DNA of 64,000 nt from Crocosphaera sp. UHCC 0190 (GTDB taxonomy: Bacteria; Cyanobacteriota; Cyanobacteriia; Cyanobacteriales; Microcystaceae). This document shows positions 45,688 through 56,212 of this stretch, piece after piece. The translations under genes were made by a program, and so were the position numbers. The stretch's first letter is position 1. Every line of letters begins with the position of its first letter. The notes below the pieces were generated by a model. That model had not been told where the DNA came from. It searched no databases and saw nothing but the letters and a program-made list of their open reading frames with translations. Where the stretch lies: positions 496,001-560,000 of the forward strand of contig NZ_JAYGHP010000001.1 in the NCBI RefSeq assembly GCF_034932065.1. Direction: 5' to 3'.

Positions 45688-45822
45688 TTTTTTTCCTTAA
45701 AATGTAACTGATGATTGCTGGTTAATTTAGTGCTGAGATTAAGCTATAAACTCATCCTCTGTCAAGTCTTTCAGATTACAGGAACTTGCTCCTCAGGTTT
45801 CCCCTTTTCTGCCAGAATGAAT

Positions 45823-45854
45823 TAGTCGGGACATGATTGATTATGCCCCGACTA
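45823..45854 (-). terminator. Hairpin just after the sulfite reductase gene
   Basis: Inverted repeat TAGTCGGG/CCCGACTA with inner CAT/ATG pairing, placed within 11-42 bp of the sir stop. No T-run follows on the minus strand, so it may stabilise the mRNA end rather than terminate by itself. Confidence 0.5.
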
Positions 45855-45864
45855 TTGGTTTTAC

Positions 45865-47790
45865 CTAATCTGACTGTTTTTGTCCAAAATAAGCTTCTAA
45901 AGCCTCTTGTACAATCTGATTCATGGGCTGGTTTGCTTCTGTCGAGGCTTCCTTAAGGCGGGTAAACATTTCATCAGGAATACTTACTCGATGCTGATTT
46001 TTCCGAATCCTACGGGGTTTTTTCTTTGTTTCTGGGGTATAACTATCGGCAAAGACCCGCAAAGCGTCAAATCCTACCCGACCGCAAAATTGACCAAAAC
46101 TTTCGGACTCAATCTTCTCTTGCTTAAAATACATCAACAAGGGTTCTAAAAAGCTTTCGATCTCCCGATCAGGCAGTTTTTCGACGTAGGGCTGTGCTAA
46201 CTGGGTTTGATTGGGATCACCCCCTAACCAAATTTGATACATCCCTGGCGCACTGCCGACAAAGCCTAACTCTGCCATGTAGGGGCGGGCGCAACCGTTG
46301 GGACATCCGGTCATTCTGATGACGATTTCTTCGGATTCTAGTCCCAATTGATTTAATAAGCCCCGAATTCGCTCAATAATCCCTGGTAAAGCCCGTTCTG
46401 ATTCGGCGATCGCTAGGCCACAGGTGGGCAAAGCGGGACAGGCCATGGAATAACGGGTTAAGGGGTCGATTTTTTGGGGATCACTGACAATCCCACAACC
46501 CGTCAAAATGCTGTTAATGGCGGCTTTGTGGTTCGGCTCAATTTCATACAGAATAATGTTATGATTCGCCGTCAGACGCATGGGGAGGCTGTACTGTTGG
46601 GTGATTTTCTGAAGGGCGGTTTTTAGTTGTAAGCTTCCCTCATCTTTGACCCGGCCATTTTCAACGGAAATGCCTAAAAATAGCTTACCGTCCCCTTGAT
46701 CATGCCATCCTAAATAGTCTTGATATTGCCACTCAGGCAGGGGTTTAAAGGGGTCTAAGGGCTTGCCAAAATAGTCTTCTACCTGAGATCGGAATTTATC
46801 GAGTCCCCAGTCTTCTATGAGGTATTTCATGCGAGCGTGACGGCGTTGGGTGCGATCGCCGTAGTCCCTTTGGGTGGCCACAATGGCTTTCATGAAATCA
46901 TAAACATCTTCTTTGGCCACATAGCCCAAGGGATCGGCTAATCTAGGGAAGGTTTCTTCTTTGTTGTGGGTGCGTCCCATGCCTCCCCCGGCAAAGATGT
47001 TAAACCCTTGTAGTTCCCCTGCTTCATCCGTCATCACCACTAAACTGACATCATGGGTATAGAGGTCAATGGAGTTATCCCCTGGTACGGTGACGCTACA
47101 TTTGAATTTACGGGGCATATAATGCTCTCCGTAGATGGGTTCTTGTGTATCTTTAAAAGTGGTGCCTGTGCCGTTTTTTTGCCGCGCTGCGGTCACTTCT
47201 GGAGCTTCTTCTGCGCTAATAATTTTTTCCCCATCGAGCCAAATTTCGTAGTAAGCTTCGGTTTGGGGTCGCAGTAAATCGGCTATTTTATCGGCATATT
47301 CCCAAGCGTATTGGTATTCTGGGCGATTTTTATAGGGGGCTGGCGGAGCCATCACATTCCGGTTAAGATCACCACAGGCTCCCATGGTTGATCCCATGCC
47401 CTTGACAATGGCGGCGATCGCTGATTTTAAGTTTTTCTTGACAATACCATGAATCTGAAAGCCCTGACGGGTAGTGACTCTGAGAGTATGATTACCATAC
47501 TCATCGCTGAGACTATCTAGGGTTGAATAGAGTTGCGCGGGAATAAACCCTCCTGGGTTACGGGTACGCAACATAAATTGATAGTCTTTTTCTTGTCCTT
47601 TTACGCGATTATCTCGGTTATCCTGTTGATAAGAGCCATGAAACTTGAGGATTTGAACGGCATCTTCTGTAAAATGGGTGCTATCTTCTAAAAGCTGGGT
47701 TGCTAGCGGCTCTCTTAAAAAGTTGCTGCTTTCCTTAATTCCTTCTAGCTTGGAAACTTTGCGGGTTGGTGAAACGGGAGTTTTGACCAT
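45865..47790 (-). CDS. sir: Ferredoxin-sulfite reductase with ribbon-helix-helix-like tail
   Basis: The enzyme reduces sulfite to sulfide using ferredoxin, with siroheme and a 4Fe-4S cluster. Cluster ligands are visible in [10 protein letters not shown] and [12 protein letters not shown]. Start taken at [11 protein letters not shown]; the frame opens five codons earlier. The last 45 residues ([16 protein letters not shown], then [16 protein letters not shown]) look like a CopG/Arc ribbon-helix-helix module appended to the catalytic part. It is divergent from the FHA-ABC gene. Confidence 0.95.
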   Translation of the reverse strand: MVKTPVSPTRKVSKLEGIKESSNFLREPLATQLLEDSTHFTEDAVQILKFHGSYQQDNRDNRVKGQEKDYQFMLRTRNPGGFIPAQLYSTLDSLSDEYGNHTLRVTTRQGFQIHGIVKKNLKSAIAAIVKGMGSTMGACGDLNRNVMAPPAPYKNRPEYQYAWEYADKIADLLRPQTEAYYEIWLDGEKIISAEEAPEVTAARQKNGTGTTFKDTQEPIYGEHYMPRKFKCSVTVPGDNSIDLYTHDVSLVVMTDEAGELQGFNIFAGGGMGRTHNKEETFPRLADPLGYVAKEDVYDFMKAIVATQRDYGDRTQRRHARMKYLIEDWGLDKFRSQVEDYFGKPLDPFKPLPEWQYQDYLGWHDQGDGKLFLGISVENGRVKDEGSLQLKTALQKITQQYSLPMRLTANHNIILYEIEPNHKAAINSILTGCGIVSDPQKIDPLTRYSMACPALPTCGLAIAESERALPGIIERIRGLLNQLGLESEEIVIRMTGCPNGCARPYMAELGFVGSAPGMYQIWLGGDPNQTQLAQPYVEKLPDREIESFLEPLLMYFKQEKIESESFGQFCGRVGFDALRVFADSYTPETKKKPRRIRKNQHRVSIPDEMFTRLKEASTEANQPMNQIVQEALEAYFGQKQSD

Positions 47791-47948
47791 TGCAATAAAA
47801 TTCAATGCGGGATAAATAAATTTAGATTTTCTCGCTAATCACTCAGTCAGATTTTGAGTGATAGTTTCTATCTTAGCTTTTTTAAGTTTACCTAATCCTT
47901 TAAAAAATGTGACAGTATCTTCTTTGAGATTGACTTTTAATTCTATCT

Positions 47949-50345
47949 ATGAATACCTCTTTAGGCTCTCGGACAGTTTTAACTCATAATCCTACAATTA
48001 CTATTAGTAATCAAGGTAAAGTTTTGGGCCCGTTTGACTTGATTCGTCTGGTTCATCGTTTAGGTAGAGATCCGGATCAAGTTGATTTAATCGTACCAGA
48101 TCTTGATCCTTGGCGGGTTATTGGGAGTTGTCAAGCTTCTTTCTGTCAAGAAGGGAATGAGTACCGAATTTTTGATGGAAACCAAGTTAAAGCCAGCACG
48201 AATCGTCTCTTTTTTAATAATACCCTAATTACCCCACAGACAGGACTGTTACTGCAAGATGGTATGGACATCACCATCGGACAAAATCCCGCCAATTATA
48301 TTGTTATTACTTATTCTAATCCTACGGTTTCCCAAAGTATTAAACTCCCTCAAAAAAATGTAATTTCTCTCAAAAATCAGTCCGTTGAGTTAGGCAGAGA
48401 TCCCGCCGCTAATTTACAATTAGATGCGCCTACTGTGTCCCGTCGCCATGCCATTATTGATAGCAATGCTCAAGGACAATACATTTTAACAGATTGTAGT
48501 ACCAATGGGGTGTTTGTCAATGAGCAAAAAGTGACAGGAAAAGCCCTACTTCCTCCAGGGGCAAGGATTCGTATTGGCCCTTATACTTTGATTTTACAAG
48601 GTGATAATTTAATTGTCGCAGATCGGGGGAATAATATTCGGCTTGATGCCAAAAATCTGCAACGAATTGTTAAAGGAAAAGAAGGACAAGATATTCAGTT
48701 ATTACAGGATATTTCCTTTCCCATTGAACCGGGCCAATTTGTGGCATTAGTGGGGGGAAGTGGGGCCGGAAAATCAACTTTACTTCGTACATTATTAGGC
48801 ATTGAACCGATACAAAATGGAGTGGTTGAATTAAATGGCGAGGATCTACGAAAAAACTTTAATATTTATCGAACTTTGATTGGTTATGTCCCTCAATATG
48901 ATATTGTACATCAAAATTTAACCGTTCAAGAAGTTTTATATTATGGAGCGAAATTACGCTTACCTCTTGATGTTGATATCACTCAAGAAGTGGAAAAAAC
49001 CTTAAAACAAATTGACTTAGTTGAGCGTCAAAATACCCTAGTAAAAGCCTTAAGTGGAGGTCAACTAAAGCGGGTAAGTATTGGGGTAGAATTACTCGCT
49101 GATCCAAAACTTTTCTTTTTGGATGAACCCACATCAGGACTTGATCCAGGGTTAGATAAAAAGATGATGAAACTATTAAGCAATTTAGCAGATGAAGGGA
49201 GAACAATTATTTTAGTTACCCATACAACCCTAAATATTAATTTGTGTGATCGCTTAGCTTTTCTCGGTAAAGGAGGTTATCTTTGTTACTTTGGACCTCC
49301 CCAAGAAGCTACCCAATTTTTTAATCTCAAAAATCAAGATTTTTCTGATATTTATATTCATCTTGAAGAGCAAAATACGGTTATCCAAGAATCCCAAAGA
49401 TTTAACAATAATAACAATCATTTTTATCAAACTTATATTAGCAATTATCTCCCCGACGTTCAAGCTTCAAGTATCAGTAATTCTCCCCCGAAAAAAGTTA
49501 GGCGATCGCTCTGGCAACAATTATCAATTTTGTCCCAACGTTATGTTAAATTACTATCAAGAGATCCCCTTAATTTAGTCTTATCTTTAGTAATTGCCCC
49601 TTTAGGAATTATTTTCATGAGACTCGCTTTAGCGGAAAAAATTCCCTTTATTTCTACAGATGATAATGATCCAGTTTTAGCCACATTATCCTTAAAAGTT
49701 CTCTTTGTTTTTACCTGTGCAGCAATTTGGGTAGGGTTAGGCAGTTCTTTACAAGAAATTATCAAAGAAGCAAAAATCTATCAACGGGAACGATTAGTTA
49801 ATTTAGGAATCTGGGCCTATTTAGGCTCAAAAGCAACTATTTTAGGTGGCTTAGCAATTCTCCAAAGTTTATTGATCTCCCTAACAATATTAATCTTTTT
49901 TAAATCTCCAGACAATCAAGTTTTTAACTGGCTTTCTGGATTAGAAATGACAGTTTTTTTAACTCTATTTGCAACGATTAGTTTAGGTATAATGGTTTCC
50001 TCTCTAGTTAAAAATGTTACCCAAGCAAACACCTTTTTACCCCTGATACTCCTACCTCAAATTATTTTCTCAGGCGTTTTATTTAAAATGACAGGAATCG
50101 GTAAAATTTTCTCCTGGTTAATGATTAGTCGTTGGTCAGTTGGTGCCTTAGGAAGTTTAGTAAACATTGAAGCAATGATCCCTAAAATTTCTATGATTAG
50201 TCAAACTTCTGTTCCTGATATCCCGGTAGAGGTTTATGAAGCAAACTTGAAAAATTTATTACTTAATTGGGGACTATTATTATTACATAGTTTAATTTAT
50301 TGGGGCGTTACTTATATTATTCAGAAACGTAAAGATATTTTATGA
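47949..50345 (+). CDS. FHA-ABC-2 half-transporter (ABCG-like)
   Basis: The 798-residue protein has an FHA-like region (about 1-110) and a clear FHA domain (about 145-210, VELGRDPAANLQLDAPTVSRR). The ATPase domain has Walker A GGSGAGKST near 268, signature LSGGQLKRVSIG near 369 and Walker B LFFLDEPTSGLD. The last 250 residues form an ABC-2 membrane domain with about six helices. The nucleotide-binding-first order resembles ABCG exporters. The substrate is unknown. FHA domains suggest regulation by Ser/Thr phosphorylation. Confidence 0.92.
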   Translation: MNTSLGSRTVLTHNPTITISNQGKVLGPFDLIRLVHRLGRDPDQVDLIVPDLDPWRVIGSCQASFCQEGNEYRIFDGNQVKASTNRLFFNNTLITPQTGLLLQDGMDITIGQNPANYIVITYSNPTVSQSIKLPQKNVISLKNQSVELGRDPAANLQLDAPTVSRRHAIIDSNAQGQYILTDCSTNGVFVNEQKVTGKALLPPGARIRIGPYTLILQGDNLIVADRGNNIRLDAKNLQRIVKGKEGQDIQLLQDISFPIEPGQFVALVGGSGAGKSTLLRTLLGIEPIQNGVVELNGEDLRKNFNIYRTLIGYVPQYDIVHQNLTVQEVLYYGAKLRLPLDVDITQEVEKTLKQIDLVERQNTLVKALSGGQLKRVSIGVELLADPKLFFLDEPTSGLDPGLDKKMMKLLSNLADEGRTIILVTHTTLNINLCDRLAFLGKGGYLCYFGPPQEATQFFNLKNQDFSDIYIHLEEQNTVIQESQRFNNNNNHFYQTYISNYLPDVQASSISNSPPKKVRRSLWQQLSILSQRYVKLLSRDPLNLVLSLVIAPLGIIFMRLALAEKIPFISTDDNDPVLATLSLKVLFVFTCAAIWVGLGSSLQEIIKEAKIYQRERLVNLGIWAYLGSKATILGGLAILQSLLISLTILIFFKSPDNQVFNWLSGLEMTVFLTLFATISLGIMVSSLVKNVTQANTFLPLILLPQIIFSGVLFKMTGIGKIFSWLMISRWSVGALGSLVNIEAMIPKISMISQTSVPDIPVEVYEANLKNLLLNWGLLLLHSLIYWGVTYIIQKRKDIL

Positions 50346-50424
50346 AAAAGAAGAATTAAATGTCAAAAATATTCCCTAAAATGCTACACTATAAGAAGAT
50401 AATTATTAGGATTAACATAAAGAT

Positions 50425-51525
50425 ATGGGTAACAGCTTTGGCCATCTATTTCGTATTACCACCTTTGGGGAATCTCATGGGGGAGGAGTGGGTGTTGTTA
50501 TTGATGGTTGTCCCCCCCGTTTAGAAATATCAGAAGCAGACATTCAAATAGACTTAGATCGCCGTCGTCCTGGACAAAGTAAGATTACCACACCCCGTCG
50601 AGAAACGGACACCTGTGAGATTATTTCTGGTGTCTTTGAAGGGAAAACCTTGGGAACTCCGATCGCAGTTTTAGTCCGCAATAAAGACGCGAGATCGCAA
50701 GATTATGATGAAATGGCCGTTAAATTTCGTCCTTCCCATGCAGACGCAACCTATGAGGCCAAATATGGCATCAGAAACTGGCAAGGAGGGGGGCGATCTT
50801 CTGCGAGAGAAACCATTGGTAGAGTTGCCGCAGGGGCAATTGCAAAAAAAATTCTTAAACAAGTCGCTAATGTTGAAATTATTGGCTATGTAAAACGCAT
50901 CAAAGACATCGAAGGAATCATTGATCCTAATGTTGTTACCCTAGAACAAGTTGAAAGTAATATTGTTAGATGTCCTGATTCAGAAACTGCCGAAAAAATG
51001 ATTGATTTTATTGATAAGATTCGACGGGATAAGGACTCGATTGGCGGTATAGTTGAATGTGTGGCCCGCAATGTTCCGAGAGGACTGGGTGAACCTGTTT
51101 TTGATAAATTAGAGGCAGATTTAGCCAAAGCAGTGATGTCTTTACCTGCTAGTAAAGGGTTTGAAATTGGCTCAGGGTTTGACGGAACACTATTAACTGG
51201 AAGTGAACATAACGACGAATTTTATATTGATGATAACGGAGAAATTCGCACTACAACGAATCGATCTGGAGGCATTCAAGGGGGTATTAGCAACGGAGAA
51301 AATATCATTATTCGTGTTGCTTTTAAACCCACGGCAACCATTGGCAAAGAACAAAAAACTGTAACTTCTGATAAAGAAGAAACTACTTTAGCGGCAAAAG
51401 GAAGACATGATCCCTGTGTTTTACCTAGAGCAGTTCCGATGGTAGAAGCAATGATTGCCTTAGTTTTATGTGATCACTTATTACGTTTGCAGGGACAATG
51501 TGGAGTTTTAGGTGTTAATGATTAA
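50425..51525 (+). CDS. aroC: Chorismate synthase
   Basis: The 366-residue enzyme forms chorismate from EPSP using reduced FMN. It starts [20 protein letters not shown] and has [18 protein letters not shown] and [17 protein letters not shown], all family signatures. Full length. The next gene overlaps its end by 8 bp. Confidence 0.97.
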   Translation: MGNSFGHLFRITTFGESHGGGVGVVIDGCPPRLEISEADIQIDLDRRRPGQSKITTPRRETDTCEIISGVFEGKTLGTPIAVLVRNKDARSQDYDEMAVKFRPSHADATYEAKYGIRNWQGGGRSSARETIGRVAAGAIAKKILKQVANVEIIGYVKRIKDIEGIIDPNVVTLEQVESNIVRCPDSETAEKMIDFIDKIRRDKDSIGGIVECVARNVPRGLGEPVFDKLEADLAKAVMSLPASKGFEIGSGFDGTLLTGSEHNDEFYIDDNGEIRTTTNRSGGIQGGISNGENIIIRVAFKPTATIGKEQKTVTSDKEETTLAAKGRHDPCVLPRAVPMVEAMIALVLCDHLLRLQGQCGVLGVND

Positions 51526-52303
51526 TGATACCAATCAAACCACTTATCAATCCAGTCATATTGTTAATTATTATGCACAATTAAGCCAACTACAACCTGC
51601 TGAAGCAACCATTTTAAACCTTCTTAAAGGGCAATTATCCAGTATGAAAATGCTAGATATTGGAGTAGGAGGAGGACGAACAACAAAATACTTTGCTAGG
51701 TTGGTTAAGCAATATATTGGGATTGATTATTCTGCTGAAATGATTGCCGCTTGTCAGCAGAGGTTTTCTAATGATTCCTCAATTTTATTAGAAGTAGGAG
51801 ATGCTAGGGATCTCAGTCGATTTAATGATAATTACTTCGACTTTATTTTATTTAGTTTTAATGGCATTGATTATATATCCCATACTGAGAGATTGCAAGT
51901 GTTTCAAGAAATTAGTAGGGTAGGGAAAACTAGGGGCTATTTCTTATTTTCTACCCATAATCTTCAAGGAATTGAACGAGAATTTAATTGGCGAAAACGC
52001 CTTAATATAAATCCTATAAGCACCTATGTTAATCTAGTTATGTTTGGGTTTCTACGTTTTTTTAATTCTTCTCTGACTTATCAACAATTACAGAATTCTC
52101 CCTATGCTATTATTCGGGATGAATCCCATAATTTTCGGCTAAAAACTTATTATATTAGACCAATAGAACAAATTAAACAACTGCAAACAGTCTTTAGTGA
52201 CATCAAAGTTTATTCTTGGAAAACTGGTCAAGAAATTATGAATCAACAGGATCTCGATTCTAATATTGATATGTGGCTTTATTATTTATGTTTGATTAAG
52301 TAA
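51518..52303 (+). CDS. Class I SAM-dependent methyltransferase
   Basis: The protein starts at ATG 51518 ([20 protein letters not shown]). Motif [17 protein letters not shown] and the post-I acidic residue in [18 protein letters not shown] identify the SAM-binding Rossmann fold. The substrate cannot be read. It overlaps aroC, suggesting co-transcription, but no functional link to aromatic synthesis is evident. Confidence 0.88.
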   Translation: MINDTNQTTYQSSHIVNYYAQLSQLQPAEATILNLLKGQLSSMKMLDIGVGGGRTTKYFARLVKQYIGIDYSAEMIAACQQRFSNDSSILLEVGDARDLSRFNDNYFDFILFSFNGIDYISHTERLQVFQEISRVGKTRGYFLFSTHNLQGIEREFNWRKRLNINPISTYVNLVMFGFLRFFNSSLTYQQLQNSPYAIIRDESHNFRLKTYYIRPIEQIKQLQTVFSDIKVYSWKTGQEIMNQQDLDSNIDMWLYYLCLIK

Positions 52304-52400
52304 TTAGAAGAAATTTAAGAAAACTTTGGGAACAAGGCAATAATAAGAAGATAGTTTAACCAGAAAATTTGCTCATGCCTTGTCCCTACAAAAAATTAGA

Positions 52401-52841
52401 CTATATCTTTTTTAAAATAATCTCCTGTTTAATTTTAATATTGAGAGCATCCATTACTTCTAAAATTCGATAAAAACTAGCACTCTCATAAAAAGTAGCT
52501 TCATAACGCTGAATTTGCTGCGGTTTAAGGTCTAAAGATTCTGCTAACTGTTCTTGGGTTAGTCCTTTAGCAATTCTCGCTTTAATCAGTGCTTCGGGTA
52601 ATTTACTGAATTCATCTAAAAACAATTGTTGAATTTTTCCGCTTTTTAATGCTTCATATTCTTGTACCTCCTCTTGTAATTCTTCCAGGGTACTCTCGAA
52701 GTTATTAAGATATAATTCATAACGCAATTTTTCATTTTCATCATTATCAGAAAATGAACGACTTTTTAATTCGGCTGTTTTTAGCTCGAATTCCCTAATT
52801 CTTTTTTTTGTAATACCATATTGGCGTTCATTGCAAATCAT
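52401..52841 (-). CDS. XRE helix-turn-helix protein, probable antitoxin
   Basis: The 146-residue protein has a coiled-coil-like N-terminal half (about 1-70, KKRIREFELKTAELKSRSF) and a C-terminal HTH: LIKARIAKGLTQEQLAESL, then LKPQQIQRYEA. The arrangement resembles HigA/antitoxin-type regulators. It follows the nucleotidyltransferase-like gene after 42 bp on the same strand. Confidence 0.75.
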   Translation of the reverse strand: MICNERQYGITKKRIREFELKTAELKSRSFSDNDENEKLRYELYLNNFESTLEELQEEVQEYEALKSGKIQQLFLDEFSKLPEALIKARIAKGLTQEQLAESLDLKPQQIQRYEATFYESASFYRILEVMDALNIKIKQEIILKKI

Positions 52842-52883
52842 AGAAGTACATAGCTTTTAGCCTTACGAGTATATATTTTTGGG

Positions 52884-53321
52884 CTAGAGATTAAACTGAA
52901 TTATTCCTTTTTTGTTACCATTCCTATCTTTTTGAAAAAATTCTAGATAAGTCTGACCCAATTCATCAGCTATCATACTAGCTGGAAAAAGTTCACCACC
53001 ATACTTACTTTTTTGAGCAGCGCGGTTAACTCTATTTCCCCATAAAATGGGTTCTAAACTGTTTAAAAGTACCAGGTTAACGTCTTCCTCATCCCAACAG
53101 ATATCAAAATCTTGTGGCCATCTTTTACTAGTTGCAAAACTGCCACCGATATAAATTTTACGACAGCCAGCATTTTTTAAAGGTTCACAAGCCATTTTTA
53201 TTCCTGCGATAAGCTTTTGACGACGTTTACCAAAGCCTAAAATATCTTCAACTTCTTGCCAGGTAGCAAGATGAATTCCGGCGGGTAAATTGCCGTTTTT
53301 CTCAAATTTTGGAATAGACAT
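52884..53321 (-). CDS. DUF6932-like nucleotidyltransferase-fold protein, possible toxin
   Basis: The 145-residue protein contains IYIGGSFATSKRWPQDFDIC, which resembles the GS...D-x-D catalytic core of minimal nucleotidyltransferases (MNT/AbiEii type). Paired with the XRE gene downstream, it may form a toxin-antitoxin or abortive infection pair. The family match is from pattern memory. Activity is untested. Confidence 0.65.
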   Translation of the reverse strand: MSIPKFEKNGNLPAGIHLATWQEVEDILGFGKRRQKLIAGIKMACEPLKNAGCRKIYIGGSFATSKRWPQDFDICWDEEDVNLVLLNSLEPILWGNRVNRAAQKSKYGGELFPASMIADELGQTYLEFFQKDRNGNKKGIIQFNL

Positions 53322-53449
53322 TCAAATTTACACATAGGACTAAGGGTAAAAACTAATAGTTTTGTACTGAAAAAATAACTTAAATTCCATTTTAACACAA
53401 CTTTTTTGTTGTATCACTAGCATAGTTAAGTAGATTGTTATAAATAAAG

Positions 53450-53473
53450 GTAGGGTGGGCATTGCCCACCTAC
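53450..53473. repeat. Palindrome GTAGGGTGGGCA / TGCCCACCTAC (copy 4)
   Basis: The longest copy of the GGTGGGCA-type repeat, located upstream of the DUF6932-like gene and downstream of the deacetylase-glycosidase gene. Confidence 0.75.
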
Positions 53474-53544
53474 AGATTTTGTTCTATGATTTTTAGTAAA
53501 TTAATGGAAAATTAATCTCTAAAATTTGCTTAATTTCTATCTAC

Positions 53545-55392
53545 TTATTTCTTAGTTTCTAAAAGTGCAGATAAGGCGGGAAATAACACCACCACATGAG
53601 GAACAGGACGGGGAGTATATTCTACCACAGATTGTCCTTCAAAGGCCAAAGATGTACTCGCACCAGAATCTAACATAATGGCATCTCGAAACCCTAATTT
53701 CTGTAAAATTTGCCCTAATTGTATCGAATCAACGGGATCTTTTGACACACCAATCATCGGTTGTCCTGATTGATGTATGCCCCAAAAAGCGCGATGTCTG
53801 GGAACATAAAAATCAAATAAATTGCCAAAACTTTCATAAGATTGTGCCTGAGAATCTCTCACTAACCAAGCAGCCCCAACAAAGGCATCTGTGATTAATT
53901 CCCCGTCATGAGATTCCCCTTGAACCTCTTTCCAAGTGTTATGAATTTCCGCATCAAATGGCACAAATTTAACCCATTTATCAGTGATTAAAACTAATGG
54001 TCTACCATTCAATCTTGGGTTTTCACTGGCATTCCCAGGAACAAATTCTCCCCCTTGACTCATTACAGGGCCAATCATTACATTGGAATCAAGATATTTT
54101 AATGAGAAAAACGCCCCATCAACTGCTGCGATCGCCTCTGTTCCTGCCATGATTTCTGGTACTTGATAACGGCTATCTGCGTGAATAGTCCCAGGTTTTC
54201 CGCCATTAATAACCATTAAATTAATGCCATCAATGGTATGATCTCGCTTACTAATTTCCATGGTAAAATCAAATCCCCCATCTTCTTTTGGCCCAGGATA
54301 ACCACCCCAAGCTTCTTGAGCAATGACGGTTAATTGTGATTGGCCAAACCGTCCAATGCTTAATAAATCAGGAGATTGGCCCGCAAAAATTTCTTGATTA
54401 TCATCCATAGACAAAGCCATTTTATAACCTGCGGCCATTGTCCATTGTTTTACCCTAGCATCATACTTTCCTTCAGGATAAGTAAAATATTTAATGGGGA
54501 TGCCTAATTTTTGCTCAAACGTCTCTTTAGAGGTGATGATTTCCTTAAATAATTCATCATCTGATAATTCTCGTAAATCTCTGGGATGAGTAACCGTATG
54601 AGAAGCAATGGTTACTAAGGGGTCGGCCGCCATTTCTTTTAATTGCTCCCAGGTTAAACTAGAGCGGGCAGTTTTTCCATCCATCTTAGTAACGTAAACC
54701 GAAAAAACCGCCGAATAACCGTATTTTTTGAGCAACGGATAAACATATTTATAATGTCCCCCATAGCCATCATCAAAGCTTAATAAAATAGGTTTATCGG
54801 GTAAAGGAACGCCTTTTTGTAAATGGTCTAATAATAAATCAATACTAATTGGGGTTAGTCCCTGTTCTTGAATATATTTAAAATGGGCTTCTAATTCTTC
54901 GGGGGTAACATCAAAAAAGACTTCCTTCCGAGGCAAAATATCGTGATACATGAAAATGGGAACTTTGGCCCCTCTCGCAGTCGGATGAATATTCGGAAAG
55001 GGTGTCTCAACGGTATTACTGGCAGTTGAAGCTATTTTCCACAACTCAGGAAAGGTGACGGGTGAAACAATTATTTTCTGTGTGGTTGCCCCATTTTCTA
55101 GAGGAATAACCCCGTTTAAACAGTTTTCTAGAGCTAAGGAAGGGGTTTGACCAGTATTGATCATATTTTTGACCCCTAGTCCCAAACTGCTCGCCTCAGA
55201 AGCTAATTCAACATCGGGAGACTGACATTTTATAGAACGTTTGACCTCAGTTGTCTCTAAGGTCTGGTATTCGGTGGAATTATCGCCATAAACAGATTGG
55301 ACGGTAATCAGACCATAAACGGCCATAAGCACACCACTACCACAGCATAATGCTGATTTGAAATGAAGCCATTGTGAAGACGAGGAAAACAT
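53545..55392 (-). CDS. Polysaccharide deacetylase-phosphodiester glycosidase fusion
   Basis: The 615-residue exported protein has an N-terminal hydrophobic segment (about 15-35). A NodB-type deacetylase domain (about 145-340) carries PIFMYHDIL, LSFDDGYGGHY and SHTVTHPRD. A phosphodiester glycosidase/NAGPA domain (about 370-610) carries NLMVINGGKPGTI, AAVDGAFFS and IMLDSGASTSLAF. Both domains act on acetylated or phosphodiester-linked glycans, so it may remodel cell-wall or extracellular polysaccharide. Both catalytic motif sets appear intact. Confidence 0.88.
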   Translation of the reverse strand: MFSSSSQWLHFKSALCCGSGVLMAVYGLITVQSVYGDNSTEYQTLETTEVKRSIKCQSPDVELASEASSLGLGVKNMINTGQTPSLALENCLNGVIPLENGATTQKIIVSPVTFPELWKIASTASNTVETPFPNIHPTARGAKVPIFMYHDILPRKEVFFDVTPEELEAHFKYIQEQGLTPISIDLLLDHLQKGVPLPDKPILLSFDDGYGGHYKYVYPLLKKYGYSAVFSVYVTKMDGKTARSSLTWEQLKEMAADPLVTIASHTVTHPRDLRELSDDELFKEIITSKETFEQKLGIPIKYFTYPEGKYDARVKQWTMAAGYKMALSMDDNQEIFAGQSPDLLSIGRFGQSQLTVIAQEAWGGYPGPKEDGGFDFTMEISKRDHTIDGINLMVINGGKPGTIHADSRYQVPEIMAGTEAIAAVDGAFFSLKYLDSNVMIGPVMSQGGEFVPGNASENPRLNGRPLVLITDKWVKFVPFDAEIHNTWKEVQGESHDGELITDAFVGAAWLVRDSQAQSYESFGNLFDFYVPRHRAFWGIHQSGQPMIGVSKDPVDSIQLGQILQKLGFRDAIMLDSGASTSLAFEGQSVVEYTPRPVPHVVVLFPALSALLETKK

Positions 55393-55816
55393 AAGCGTTG
55401 TCTGAAAGATAAGAATGAGGGAGTTAAGTAAATTGTTAAAAATTCCTAGACAATTTTAGGACTTTCAAAAATTTTTGCTATATTAGTCTTCTTCGTGAGT
55501 CTAAATGACAATATACTAAAATTCTTAATAAAATTCCTCCTGACGAATAGTTGGAGAACAATCTTTATGTAAACCATGTCAAGTTTACACTACATTGAAA
55601 AAGTTCACAAAAATTAACATTTTGTCCGAGTAGGTTGACCAAATGTAGCATTCTTGCCTTTTGTTCATATCATGTAACAGACTTTTATCAAGTTTTTTAA
55701 TAAACTTTTAAGATTTTGTGACAATCGGCTCTGGACAAACGAATTGGACATATTGTAAAAGAAGAACAAGCGCGATTGATTTTATAGAAAGATCGTTCTT
55801 CTGTACTAATTGGGAG
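55393..55816. other. 424-bp divergent intergenic region
   Basis: Very AT-rich and without a credible gene. It must contain promoters for the deacetylase fusion (minus) and the small membrane protein (plus). No clear operator or repeat was found. Confidence 0.55.
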
Positions 55817-56110
55817 ATGACCACTGTGTCTAATTTATTTCGTTCCCTATTCCTAAGCGTGTTACTGAGCTTTGTTACCCCTGTACTTTTACTAGGAGGT
55901 GTCTTAGGGACACTGCTAGCGGTTAGTTACGTTCCAGGTATTGCTTTGGTGGGCCAAATTGGAGAGGATCAAATTTTGTCCTTTCTTTCAGTCTTTGGTG
56001 ATGGATACCCCGTTCAAGGAGTGTTAACCATTGGCATAACTTGTGGTATGGTTGGCGGCCTCTTTGATGTCTTTAACTTCTGTCTCTATCAAGATGTCCG
56101 TGGCCAATAG
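55817..56110 (+). CDS. Small membrane protein, 97 aa
   Basis: Start chosen at ATG 55817 (MTTVSNLFRSLFLSVLLSFV), preceded by GGGAG. The frame opens earlier (55718) but that part is not hydrophobic or protein-like. Two to three hydrophobic segments are visible (LFLSVLLSFVTPVLLLGGVL; VLTIGITCGMVGGLFDVF). No family recognised. It is convergent with rpiA. Confidence 0.7.
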   Translation: MTTVSNLFRSLFLSVLLSFVTPVLLLGGVLGTLLAVSYVPGIALVGQIGEDQILSFLSVFGDGYPVQGVLTIGITCGMVGGLFDVFNFCLYQDVRGQ

Positions 56111-56156
56111 GTTTCAGGTTGAACAAGGAATCAGTCATTGGAACTTCTGACCAGAC

Positions 56157-56184
56157 AAAAAAGAGGACAAGGAAAAAATTGTCC
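56157..56184 (-). terminator. Intrinsic terminator of rpiA
   Basis: On the minus strand GGACAA-TTTTTTCC-TTGTCC is followed by TCTTTTTTG, a compact stem with a T-run, 29 bp after the rpiA stop. Confidence 0.75.
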
Positions 56185-56212
56185 CCTCAGCTAAATTATT
56201 GACGAGAGATTG

